Assembly (NCBI RefSeq): GCF_001747105.1 | Contig: NZ_MDGQ01000002.1 | Coordinates: 53,347 to 117,346, forward strand | Direction of reading: 5' to 3' | DNA length: 64,000 bases | Source: Roseivirga misakiensis | GTDB taxonomy: Bacteria > Bacteroidota > Bacteroidia > Cytophagales > Cyclobacteriaceae | Shown: positions 45,599-55,400 of the stretch, one piece after another | How positions within the stretch are numbered: the first letter of the stretch is position 1 | How the letters are laid out: each line of letters opens with the position of its first letter | The notes under the pieces: model-generated | The model's input: the letters and a program-made list of their open reading frames with translations, nothing else | Databases searched by the model: none | What the model was told of the DNA's origin: nothing | Position numbers and translations under genes: made by a program

Positions 45599-45642
45599 TT
45601 CTAAAATCAATACATGTAGGTACTTACATTTTTTTAACTTGC

Positions 45643-46512
45643 ATGACAACGAATACTAAATTGATTTTAAGTTCTAACAATCAGAATCTAGAAATAGACT
45701 TATCTAGAGGTGGAGCTATCACTCACCTTACGCTTTTTTCAAACGGAAAAAGTAGAAAAGTGATATGCCCGAAAAAAGGATATGATAATGAATCCTCTTT
45801 GTTATTCCCATTTCCTAACCGACTTGCGAATGGCCAATTTAGTTTTCAAGGAATAGACTATCAGTTTCCTTTAAATGATTATGGTAGACCCAATGCGCTG
45901 CATGGTTTTGTGAAAGACATGCCGTTTCAAGTGCTTCAGCAAATGCCAGATGCCATAACTTTACAATGTACCTATACAGGTGATTTAGAGTACTACCCTT
46001 TTCCGTTCCGCATGGCACTTACATATCATTTAAGGCCTGGTGAACTTCACGTGTATTTGGAAATTGAGAATACAGGAGCCACTACTTTGCCTTGTGGTTT
46101 CGGCTGGCACCCCTATTTTCATTTAGAGGAAGGAGCCGATTCAACGTCTATAGAGCTAAAAAACGTTTCGAAGATCGGTGTTGAAAATCTTTTACCCACT
46201 GGAAGAGCAACCCCTTATCGATTGCTGGATAATGGATGCCTCATAGAGGAGCTGGATTTAGACACTTGTTTCGAATTCTCTAAAAAGGGAGTGGTAAATG
46301 GTGCAAAGATTCACTACCCTGATGATGCCACTTTGGAAGTATGGCAAGACGAAAATCAGCCTTACGTTCAGCTCTACACCCCGGAAGACCGTAGGGCAAT
46401 TGCCATAGAACCAATGACTTGTAATATAGATGCTTTGAATAATCAGGCTGGTTTAAAACTCTTGTCGAGTGGTGAATCTTGGTCTATTGAATATGGGGTG
46501 AGACTTTATTGA
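45643..46512 (+). CDS. Aldose 1-epimerase family protein
   Basis: 289 residues, 44 bp after xylA. The galactose-mutarotase-like beta-sandwich motifs are FPFPNRLANGQFSF (sugar Arg), GRPNALHGFV (catalytic His), GFGWHPYFHL (His) and VQLYTPEDRRAIAIEPMT (catalytic Glu). It would speed alpha/beta xylose exchange before the isomerase. No signal peptide, so cytosolic. It is the last gene of the sugar module and is followed by an 835-bp non-coding gap. Confidence 0.9.
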   Translation: MTTNTKLILSSNNQNLEIDLSRGGAITHLTLFSNGKSRKVICPKKGYDNESSLLFPFPNRLANGQFSFQGIDYQFPLNDYGRPNALHGFVKDMPFQVLQQMPDAITLQCTYTGDLEYYPFPFRMALTYHLRPGELHVYLEIENTGATTLPCGFGWHPYFHLEEGADSTSIELKNVSKIGVENLLPTGRATPYRLLDNGCLIEELDLDTCFEFSKKGVVNGAKIHYPDDATLEVWQDENQPYVQLYTPEDRRAIAIEPMTCNIDALNNQAGLKLLSSGESWSIEYGVRLY

Positions 46513-47347
46513 TCTAAATCGGATTAGAGTTGCTCAGCCGACTAATAGAAAAGGCATCCCAATAATTAACACCATCATCGATCTTTTTTGTATTAAAAAG
46601 ACATTGACTATAATCTTTCTTTATAAAATTGGGGGCACAGCTATTAAGTTCTATATTATAAATAAGGTATTATTTGATAATCCATGTGGAACATTTAAAG
46701 GCTTCATGTTTTATAGGCAGGTGTAAAATTAAAAGGCATATCGAAAGAATTTCGAAACAGCCTTTTGATCCTCAGCTCTTTAATCATAGAATCCAGTCGG
46801 CCTAGGCCCTATTTCTGACGTGATTTATTAGCTAATCCGAGTATTATTGATTTTTACCAGTTTTGGATTAAACACCCAATACTTGGCTAGAAGTAACTTT
46901 AACATCGATAGTAATCACGGTTACAGGCAAAAATATATGGAAATAGGTGGTGGACTTAAGAATCGGCAATTATCTTTGACCAGTGTCACAGATGAGATAG
47001 ACATTCCTAACAGTAAATCTCAGACATCAAGAACGCTGAAAAAGAACTAACTCAGCAAGTTTATTGGCTTATTCAAATCATAGATAGAGCTAAGTAAGTC
47101 GGTTGTTCGGTAGACTACATTAACCATATGGCTATTTCATATAGTCAACATAAAGGAATTTAATTCCTTAGCTTCTAGCCTCTCGATATTCTAAGAAATT
47201 ATTGGCTTTATGCCGAAAGAGTATTGAAATTTTTTAAGGAGAAGAACTTACTAAACATAATTTATTCCTCTTATCACTATTTAATGTTGCCGCGGTCAAG
47301 GCGATCAATTTATAGTGTAAAATATAATTAGAATTAAATGTATTAAT
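46513..47347. other. 835-bp gene-free interval
   Basis: AT-rich with many stops in all frames. The only readable stretch (46847-47050, 67 codons from a TTG) has no family likeness and looks spurious. A hairpin at 46731-46766 (AAAAGGC/GCCTTTT outer stem with a TCGAAA/TTTCGA inner stem) may end the sugar-module transcript. No RNA gene was recognised. Confidence 0.5.
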
Positions 47348-50227
47348 ATGAAGAGATATACCCCTTTTAACAAGTTCTTTTCGAGCGTATTTCACAGTAC
47401 GTTTTGGATCTTGGCGTTTGCTATTTCTTCAATTCAAGTAAAGGCTCAAGAAATACCAGAGAGTTTTTTCGATGTCTATTTAGCAAGAGTATCTATCCAG
47501 TATAACGACTATATCAATTTGTTGGAAGAGCAGCTAGAGGATGCAAAAGAAGGGAGTTTGGCTGAAGCGCGAATCATGGGACAACTTGGCGATTTGTATT
47601 TAGAAACAAGGGATTTCACCAAAGCTGATGATTATAAAAAGAAGGTAGAAGGTTACTGGTCCAGTGTAGAAATCAATTCTAGAAACAGAGATTTATTTGG
47701 CCAATATTTATTAAGGAAAGTTCCATCTAACTCTTCTAGAGATAATTATATATATCTCGACAGCGCCGCTCAATATTTAGAGAACGAGAATGATCTCGCC
47801 TTTGTAAAATATTTGAAATTTATAAAAACCTCCCCAACTGAAGAGAATGACAAGTACGGACCTAGATATAATGACTTACTGAGTACTCCAAATTTGCCGG
47901 CTGATATAGCGGCACTGGCACACGTGGCAATGACAGAAATCACTTGGAATACCGGTTTAGCGGATAGTGCTATTGTTGAGAATTCTAGGGTTGATTTAGA
48001 TAATGTGCAAAGTATGTTCACGATACTCGTTCATCATATGTTTAACTCTTTTCATGAGTTGCTTTTAGGTAACCTTGTTGAAGCAGGCAGAATTGGGGAA
48101 AAAATGAAAGCAGTGGTAAGAAAGTATGATGGAGATAAATCAGGCTACGCCAGTGTTTTTTACACCACAATGAACCAGATATATACCATTACTAATCAAT
48201 ATGATTCTGCAGCTTTTTACTCTTTAAAGTCGATAGAGTTGTTGGAGGGAAGTAGAGGTTCTGATATTAGGCGCGTTGAAAGTTACCGGAGACTCAGTGT
48301 TACTTACACGCAAGGTGGACAATATTTAAAGGCATTGGAGATGGCGAGAAAATCGACTGAGTTGATTACTGAAAAGCTTAATAAACACCCAGGAATTCCG
48401 ACAAGCTATACACAATTAATGAATGCTCTTTTTGATGTTTATGATTTAACAAGTGATATCGATGAGAAACGTGCTTTGATGAAAGAGATAGAGCAGCAAA
48501 TTGTTAATCAAGAGTTGTTATTGCTTGAATATATTAGGCTGAGCGACAAGGTATATTTACAAATTACTAAAGGGCGTCTATGGCTGGAAAGACAACAGCC
48601 CAGGATAGCTGAAGGGCTATTTAATGAAGCCATTTCAATCTCTAAAAATTTAAATGACGAGGAATATGTTCGAGAAAAGGCCTCATACTACCTAGCTGTA
48701 ATTGCCAACAAAAGAAAACAATATAATAAGGCTATAGAACTTGGAAATAAGATTCTAGAGCAACCAAATATAGGTTTTAAGCTTACAATCGATGTTCATA
48801 AACTACTCATCAAGTCATATACTAATTTGGGTGTCGTGGGAGAGGTCAATTATCATATTGACCAAATCCAAACGCGCATTGAAGATAGGATGTCTGAGAG
48901 GGCCAAATATTTGCTAAGTCAGTCTGAAGTTCAACAAGAACTAGAATCGCAAAAGTCCCTTAATGCTAGTTTAGAGTCAGAACAACTTGTTAAATCCCAA
49001 TTGATAGAGCGGCAACAGCTAATTATATTAATTGTTGCGGTAAGCGTTGCGCTTATTGGTTTTTTCGTCATTAGGTTGAAATCCTTACATGGCAAAAATT
49101 TGCGCCTACTTAAAAAAGTTGAAAATGAGAGTGTTGAACTGCATTCAACTAATTCAGAATTGAGTGATACGATAGCGGAACTTGAATTTCATCAATCAAA
49201 TAATCAAAAGCTACTGGATACTTTGTCTGACCACCTGACTAAAACGTTTAATGGCATAAAAGGCCTGAAAAGCTTTATTCCTGAGCTCGGAAAGCTAAAT
49301 AATGAGCAGGAAAAGTATCTCGGCAGAATATCTGATATAGTAGATGAAGAAGAACTGGCGCTAAAGGATCTAATTTCTTTAAATTCTGTATTAGGCAAGC
49401 ATAAAATTGATATTCGCCGTGTCACGATTTCGACCATGCTTAATAATATCGAGAGCAAAATGCAGAGTAGTTTAAAGTTGCATCAAGCTCAGATGGAGGT
49501 TGAAATGCGAAAAGGACTGGTTTTTCTTGCCGATAAAGTGTTGATTGAAATGAGTATCATTTCACTAATTCAGCATGGGCTTAACCAAGGCATTTTAGAT
49601 AAGAAGTTAAAACTACATGTAGACGCTAACGAAGGTCTTCAAGTCACATTAGAGTTTAAGGGGGCTGCCGTAAATCAAGAGCAAATAGACAAGTGGTTAA
49701 AACCAAATGCTGTAGATCCTATGAATTATTTGTCCAAGTTATCCCAATTGAAGGACTTAATGGATGGTGATTTAAATTACTTGGTTATGGGTGATCTGCA
49801 CAAGATAACCTTAAAGCTTAACCTTATAGAATTAAAATTAGCTGATAGTAAGGATAGCGAGATTGATCAGTTGGAAATTGACACCATTTATGACAAGGTG
49901 TATCATTATTTAGTCGCCGAAGGTGGTCTAACAGATGCTGAGTTAACTGCAGGACAACTATCAAGTCATCTAGGTATTCCCAGTAGAAAGCTCTCTTACG
50001 CCATAAATACCCGTGAGAAAACCAATTTTAGTAAGTTCCTGTCCAAGATTAGAATTGATAAGGTTAAACAGATGCTTGATAATGGTAACCATAGCCATCT
50101 AAATATAGCTGGAATAGGCTATGAGGCTGGTTTTAATTCAAAATCCACTTTTTTCTCATCTTTTAAGGAATTCGTCGGGTGTACACCAAAGGAATACATC
50201 AATTCACTAGCACAGGAGGCCTCTTAA
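47348..50227 (+). CDS. Membrane TPR regulator with degenerate kinase core and AraC DNA-binding domain
   Basis: 959 residues. A signal peptide/anchor (about 1-33) is followed by a periplasmic TPR region (about 50-520), one transmembrane helix (about 558-577) and a coiled coil. Next comes a stretch resembling a histidine-kinase core (DHp-like LLDTLSDHLTKTFNGIKGL; ATPase-like about 700-830) but without recognisable N- and G-boxes, so probably inactive. A C-terminal AraC helix-turn-helix pair (about 870-955: LSSHLGIPSRKLSYAIN, IAGIGYEAGFNSKSTFFSSF and CTPKEYI) completes it. It resembles hybrid two-component regulators in which the kinase has decayed and the signal passes directly to the DNA-binding domain. 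The target is unknown. Confidence 0.85.
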   Translation: MKRYTPFNKFFSSVFHSTFWILAFAISSIQVKAQEIPESFFDVYLARVSIQYNDYINLLEEQLEDAKEGSLAEARIMGQLGDLYLETRDFTKADDYKKKVEGYWSSVEINSRNRDLFGQYLLRKVPSNSSRDNYIYLDSAAQYLENENDLAFVKYLKFIKTSPTEENDKYGPRYNDLLSTPNLPADIAALAHVAMTEITWNTGLADSAIVENSRVDLDNVQSMFTILVHHMFNSFHELLLGNLVEAGRIGEKMKAVVRKYDGDKSGYASVFYTTMNQIYTITNQYDSAAFYSLKSIELLEGSRGSDIRRVESYRRLSVTYTQGGQYLKALEMARKSTELITEKLNKHPGIPTSYTQLMNALFDVYDLTSDIDEKRALMKEIEQQIVNQELLLLEYIRLSDKVYLQITKGRLWLERQQPRIAEGLFNEAISISKNLNDEEYVREKASYYLAVIANKRKQYNKAIELGNKILEQPNIGFKLTIDVHKLLIKSYTNLGVVGEVNYHIDQIQTRIEDRMSERAKYLLSQSEVQQELESQKSLNASLESEQLVKSQLIERQQLIILIVAVSVALIGFFVIRLKSLHGKNLRLLKKVENESVELHSTNSELSDTIAELEFHQSNNQKLLDTLSDHLTKTFNGIKGLKSFIPELGKLNNEQEKYLGRISDIVDEEELALKDLISLNSVLGKHKIDIRRVTISTMLNNIESKMQSSLKLHQAQMEVEMRKGLVFLADKVLIEMSIISLIQHGLNQGILDKKLKLHVDANEGLQVTLEFKGAAVNQEQIDKWLKPNAVDPMNYLSKLSQLKDLMDGDLNYLVMGDLHKITLKLNLIELKLADSKDSEIDQLEIDTIYDKVYHYLVAEGGLTDAELTAGQLSSHLGIPSRKLSYAINTREKTNFSKFLSKIRIDKVKQMLDNGNHSHLNIAGIGYEAGFNSKSTFFSSFKEFVGCTPKEYINSLAQEAS

Positions 50228-50554
50228 AGTCCAGATTTTGGTGAATGATGATTTTTAGGACTCCTTCGTACATATTCGAACCCAATGCCAATAACTTATT
50301 TCTTCTTTTGTGAAAGGTCATTGGCTATTTGTGGGTAGAAATATCTCGAATGTCTGTGATTTCCTACAAATCTTTCCTTGTTGTAACTAGTCAGTTCTCC
50401 GGTTTGTAATAATTAAAGTATAATCATTCAATTAGAGTGCTTATCGACTTTGGTGTTTAGATGCTGGGTAGTTCAAAATAGCCATTCTTCTAAACTGCAT
50501 CAATTTATTGGTCGAGTAATAAAGCCCCAAGTTGACTCAACTTTGTTATAAGCT
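50228..50554. other. 327-bp gene-free interval
   Basis: No open frame of note, no hairpin with a T run, and no recognisable RNA gene. It probably holds the promoter of the gene at 50555. Confidence 0.5.
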
Positions 50555-51031
50555 TTGGAAAAAAATCTAGATGGCATATTAGAACAAGTATTCATAGATC
50601 AAGTTGTGGCAGACCTCGTTCAAATGAAATTCGATTTCTCCCTTAGACTAAAGTCGGAAAGTTCTGAATCTTCAAAAGAATGGCTGAGTGAAAAACTACT
50701 AGTCATCGATGGGCTTATTGCCCAGTTTGATCAAACGAGTCTGGCTCGCGAGTTTAGTTTATTGTTAAATAATGGATTAGATAAGTATTGGACTGACCAT
50801 TCTATTTTGTCAAAAGATGAAGTTTTGTTTTGTGGAGCTCTCGCCATATTTACTAATACTCTTGAACTTGCAAACTTTCTACAGATAAGTGTGATTCTGT
50901 GTTTTGAGAAAGCGACCAAGATTAGCGTAAAATTAAATCTAGCCTGCCCTAATACATTACGAGATTATACGCTTGCATATCTAAAAAAGGAGTTTCAACC
51001 CCCAAAAATGCTCTTAGTTTACTCTAAATAA
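50555..51031 (+). CDS. Small orphan protein with LuxR-like helix-turn-helix
   Basis: 158 residues from a TTG, the first start in the frame. The N-terminal half is helical and Glu/Ser-rich (about 1-70). The C-terminal ~70 residues (LSKDEVLFCGALAIF, ELANFLQIS, KISVKLNLACPNTLRDYTLAYL) follow the spacing of LuxR/GerE-type domains of Bacteroidota TPR regulators, in which a conserved LsxxExxxC start and a KLNL..L..yL end are usual. The recognition helix itself is poorly conserved, so it may be degenerate. No transmembrane segment. Same strand as the AraC-type regulator upstream; a link is possible. Confidence 0.55.
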   Translation: MEKNLDGILEQVFIDQVVADLVQMKFDFSLRLKSESSESSKEWLSEKLLVIDGLIAQFDQTSLAREFSLLLNNGLDKYWTDHSILSKDEVLFCGALAIFTNTLELANFLQISVILCFEKATKISVKLNLACPNTLRDYTLAYLKKEFQPPKMLLVYSK

Positions 51032-51038
51032 GGTTCGA

Positions 51039-51059
51039 ATTTATGTTTTAGACATAAAT
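51039..51059 (+). terminator. Weak hairpin after the orphan HTH gene
   Basis: An 8-bp AT-rich stem ATTTATGT/ACATAAAT with a 5-nt loop, 8 bp past the stop. No T run, so only a possible terminator. Confidence 0.3.
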
Positions 51060-51110
51060 CTGTACTTCTAAAACCTTTATCATACTCCATTCAGTAGGAA
51101 TAGAATCACA

Positions 51111-51147
51111 TTGCTTTCACAAAGTCGTTAAGGCTTTCGCAAAGCAA
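51111..51147. repeat. Nested repeats before the gene at 51152
   Basis: GCTTTCACAAAG (51113-51124) and GCTTTCGCAAAG (51133-51144) are 20-bp-spaced direct repeats, and TTGCTTT/AAAGCAA at the ends form an inverted pair. It ends 4 bp before an ATG, so it could control that gene. Confidence 0.35.
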
Positions 51148-51151
51148 TTAA

Positions 51152-52237
51152 ATGTTAATACTAGAGAGAAATCATACGATAAACGATTACGTGGTGCGTC
51201 AAGCGCCATCTATGAAAGTAAGTTTGGCTCAAGGTCGCTTCTTCATATTATTAACGTTTGCCTTTTTTATTACGGCTTCAGTGTTTGGTGACCAACCATC
51301 ATTGTCAACCGGTTGGGCCGTTCTAGGTTCAAGCCTACTAATCATGCCCTTTTCCTTTAGGGCTTTTTCAATACGGTATGGATTCCACCAAAAAGAAATA
51401 ATTACTGGCAACTTGGACTTTATGCCTAATTCGTTTTCAAAGCCTCTTAGTATATCAAAATCAAGATGTGATTTTGACGTCAAAGATGATATTATGGTGA
51501 ATATCGGCACGAACGGAGCATACATAGAGACGAGTGCCAGTGATTTTACAAAATCAAATTCAATTCAATCTTCATTTACAGGAAACCTGGCACTTGACTT
51601 ATGTCCACTTCTGGGCAGAAAGACAGTGGGTAATCGTTTTGACTTCGCCAGCCAGTTAACTGTTGCTTCAAATAAGAGGTCGGTTATTCTGACTTCATAT
51701 TTGGTAGGTCCTGTAAATGATTTATTTACAATGAATAATACTGAATTCAAACAGTATCCGGTTGAGTATCGCTCAACTTCTGACTTTAGCGCTTTAACAA
51801 CTCCGCTTAATGACGTCAAGAAGTCTTACTGTTTGAGAAATAAAGAAATAATTTTTAGCAATCCAGCTTCGGTGACTAGTGCTTTTATTCTGCCATTTAA
51901 TTCAACAAAATCAGGACGTGATTTTGGTTCAAATGGTGTTAGGGTAAGTTTTGGTTCAGGTGGTGCTGTCACCGATACTGTTGCTAATCAATTCTATAAG
52001 CCTGTTTTAGAATTAACAAGAGAGGTTACGGAAAAAAGAGATACAAAACTCGAAGAGGAAAGATATACTAGCGACTGGGATTCAGTGAATGGTACCGTTA
52101 CTATTTCATTTAATTCAACAAAATCAAGACGTGATTTTGGCTCAAATGATAATACGGTAAGTTTTGGTTCAGGTGGTACTGTCACTGTACCCGGCCCTAG
52201 TTTAATTTATTCTTCAACAACATTAAAGATTACCTGA
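51152..52237 (+). CDS. Unknown protein with internal repeats
   Basis: 361 residues from an ATG. Near the N-terminus are two hydrophobic segments (about 30-46 and 54-70), then a Ser/Thr/Asn-rich part with no family likeness. A motif of the form STKSxRDFGSN...VSFGSGG occurs twice (about 249-272 and 320-343), reflecting a 79-bp direct repeat in the DNA; a third weaker copy lies near residue 103. The composition and repeats raise doubt whether this is an intact gene: it may be a fast-evolving surface protein or a frame that happens to be open across decaying repeats. No ribosome binding site is evident. Function unknown. Confidence 0.4.
   Translation: MLILERNHTINDYVVRQAPSMKVSLAQGRFFILLTFAFFITASVFGDQPSLSTGWAVLGSSLLIMPFSFRAFSIRYGFHQKEIITGNLDFMPNSFSKPLSISKSRCDFDVKDDIMVNIGTNGAYIETSASDFTKSNSIQSSFTGNLALDLCPLLGRKTVGNRFDFASQLTVASNKRSVILTSYLVGPVNDLFTMNNTEFKQYPVEYRSTSDFSALTTPLNDVKKSYCLRNKEIIFSNPASVTSAFILPFNSTKSGRDFGSNGVRVSFGSGGAVTDTVANQFYKPVLELTREVTEKRDTKLEEERYTSDWDSVNGTVTISFNSTKSRRDFGSNDNTVSFGSGGTVTVPGPSLIYSSTTLKIT
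51894..52185. repeat. 79-bp direct repeat, two copies
   Basis: Copies at 51894-51972 and 52107-52185 are near-identical, differing at about 11 positions, 213 bp apart. A shorter related stretch lies at about 51453-51484. All are in the frame of the unknown protein at 51152. Confidence 0.75.
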
Positions 52238-52239
52238 AA

Positions 52240-52273
52240 CTGTACTCTAGTGCAATCATTGCATAGAGTACAG
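52240..52273. repeat. Long hairpin downstream of the unknown gene
   Basis: CTGTACTCTA pairs with TAGAGTACAG (10 bp), then TGCAAT with ATTGCA after one bulged G. No T run follows. It may stabilise transcript ends or act as an attenuator. Confidence 0.5.
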
Positions 52274-52317
52274 CCAGACAATGGTTATGACTTCGCCAGC
52301 CAGTATGCTATTGTCAG

Positions 52318-52349
52318 GGAATAAAGACTGGATTTCCAGTCTTTATTCC
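52318..52349. repeat. 15-bp perfect inverted repeat
   Basis: GGAATAAAGACTGGA-TT-TCCAGTCTTTATTCC, between the convergent genes ending at 52237 and 52402. The stem would fold strongly in either transcript; without a T run it may be a bidirectional 3' stabiliser or terminator. Confidence 0.6.
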
Positions 52350-52401
52350 GCAGGTAAAATTAAGATTATTCCACTAATAAGAGAACTTTGTCTCTAAACC
52401 T

Positions 52402-55400
52402 TTAGTGTCTTTTATCATAGTTCAATACAATGAACTCTGCATTGGTAATGAATCTCTCTTGATCCTCTTGATTTTTGAAAATCAAATAGATATCGGATTT
52501 AGCCCCTTCAGAGGTGATAAAAATTTTAGTGTCTTTGAAGGATTGCTCTTTTAACTTGTTAAAATCTATTTGTGCCGACCCTAAAAGTGGTCCACTTTGA
52601 CTGCCCCCTCTTATTTCTATCTCTCCTTGATAATGATAGCCATTATTGTAAAGTCCTCTAAAAGTAATTGCCTTGAGCCCAGTTAAATCAACATTGTTAA
52701 ATTTCAGAAATTGCCCATTCTTAATGTTGCCCACCACCTTAGATCCAAGGGCCTGCCAAACAGTATTGGATTCATGCATTAAATCAGCCTCCTCAGCTTC
52801 AAGTTTTGAAGCTTTAAGAATTGTTTGGGCACTAGTAGATAGGGAAGACACCTCACCGTTTCCGTTGTCATTGTATGTAGCAGTTAAAACATAAGCTCCG
52901 TTAAGGTTATTCGGTTGATGCTGGTTAAATATTAACTCACCGGAAATAGGAATCACCTCCTTTTCTTCTTCCAACTGTAGTATATAGTCGACTATTTCTG
53001 AAAGCGCTTGATCATCTAATTGTGGGTGGGCCGCCATCGGTGTTTCGCCCCAAACGCCCGATCCGCCATTTTTAATTTTACCCATTAGGTACTCCTTATG
53101 CTCTGAATTATACTTTTTAGCGATGTCTAAATAAGATGGGCCGTTAATTTTCTTATCAATCGCATGGCATGCTCTACAATCTGAATTATCAATGAGCCCC
53201 CTTCCCTTAGATGCGATTTCCACTTGATGTCCTTTTTCACTGATATTTTGAAGCTCAAGATTCGGGATAAAATCCAGAGTGACCTTTACATTCTCTGGCG
53301 CTATAGATCCATTTACTGTACTGCCGTCTTCTTTGTCCGTCACACTCACGGTATAGGCGAGCGGGTCATCGATATTGTATGAGGTATTTTCTGTGCTAAA
53401 TGATATTTGTATTTCTGGCGGTGCGTTTCCAACGACAACCTTCAAGCGATCTGTACTTTGTTCCCCCTCTGCATCGGTTACCGTCAGTATAACGTCAAAG
53501 TTACCCGCCTCGTTAAAAGTGAACTCAGGCTTCATCTGGTCACTTTGGCCCAGTCCATTAGCAAAGTTCCAAGCATATTTTAAAGGTTCACCTTCCAAAT
53601 CTTCAGAGTCTTCGGCTGAGAATTGTACGGTCAATGGTGCAGCGCCAACGGAATTATCACTTTTAATACGAGCTGTCGGTTTGCGAATGCCAGCCACAAA
53701 AGTGATTTTGTTTAATTGAGCATCTAAGTTTCTGGTGTTCCAACTTTCACCGTACTCTAGAATATACAAGTTGCCATCCTTCCCGAAGATCATATCCATC
53801 GGATTATGAAATTCTTCATTACTTAAAAACGGTTCGGCCTTTACATAGTCCTGATTTTCATCCATTGTAATCAGGTATATCCAATCCCTCATCCACTCAT
53901 AGACCAGCAACTTACCATCGAAATATTCTGGAAAGCCTATTTCGGCATATGCTTCCTTATTGAAGATTGGTCCCGCCATAGCAGTTCTACCTCCTTCTCC
54001 GACCCACGGAAACTCAGCTGAACGTCCATAGCCATACCAAATGAATGATTTTTGAGCAGGAGGCAGGTTTTGAATTCCCGTATTATTCGGCGAATTATTG
54101 ACCAGTTTGTTTGGATCGAATGGAGCAATAGGTTTCTTGTTTTTAAAGTCAAAGTCCCAATATGGTTTGTTGTCTCCGCGAGTGTACGGCCAACCCCAAT
54201 TACCCGGCTTTTTTGCCTGATTTATTTCGTCATGTCCTTTAGGTCCCCGTTCGGGGTTATCATTACCAGCATCTGGCCCAACATCTCCCCAGTATAGAGT
54301 GCCGTTTCTCTGATCAACAGAAATTCGAAACGGATTGCGAAGTCCCATGGCGTAAATTTCTGGACGAGTTTTAGGATCGTCATCTTTAAAGAGGTTTCCT
54401 TCGGGAATCGAATATGTTCCATCTGATTCGGGTTTAATTCTTAAAATTTTGCCTCTTAAGTCGTTCGTGTTTGCACTTGATTTTTGAGCATCCCAAACCG
54501 ATCTATTGAGACCTTCGTCGCTTGGTGAATAACCATCTGATTCAAAAGGATTGGTGTTGTCTCCTGTGGACAGATATAGGTTACCTTCTCCGTCAAATTC
54601 AATCGAACCACCAGAATGACAACAGTCGTGTGTTGACTGAAATTCAAGAAGTATTTTTTCACTGGACGTATCTAATTGATCACCTACAAAATTGAACCTT
54701 GAGAGTCTTTGAAGTTTTCCTTCTATTTGGGCTGAGTAAAAAAGGTAAATCCAATTGTTACTTTCAAAATCTGGGTCAACAGCCAAACCCAATAGACCGT
54801 CTTCGGCTATGCGTTTTACATTCAGATGGCCTCCGTCGAGAAGTTCGTCTGCTTTCAGGTCAAAAACCTTTAAATCTCCCGCTCTTTCAATGAATAGAAT
54901 CTTTTCATCTGGCAGGTAATCCAATTCCATTGGTTCATTAAGATTTATTGCCAATACTTCTCTCACAAAACGATTTTCTTCTGGCACCCTTTCGGAAATC
55001 GCCTTACTTAAATCTCTTTTGTTGTTCCCTATGGCGTATTGAATGCCACCGTTTAAATGATCAAGGAACATGGTGTCGGTATAGGCTTCATCGGTATGGC
55101 CCAGCCCTGTATAAAACATACGGCCACCATCATATGATCGGTACCATGCGATTGGATGATAGTCGCCATTTTCACCACCCTTGTAACTATTTTCATCCAA
55201 TGTCATCAATACATTCAGCCCTTCAGCAATGCTTTTATAGTTGTACCACTCATCGAAATGCTGCCAAGTATCGGGCATGTTTTCAGTTGCTGGGTGCTCT
55301 TTATCAATTATGTTGATGGTTGCCTCTTGTTGATTTGGGTGACTGAGAAAGTATGCCCCTACCAGCTCGTTATACCATGGCCAATCGTATTCGGTATCGG

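Noticed and set aside
46847..47050. 67-codon frame in the gene-free interval
   Set aside because: TTG start, no family likeness, no ribosome binding site and ordinary non-coding composition around it.
51031..51060. GGTTCGAAT string resembling a tRNA T-loop
   Set aside because: No acceptor stem, anticodon arm or CCA end could be found around it.
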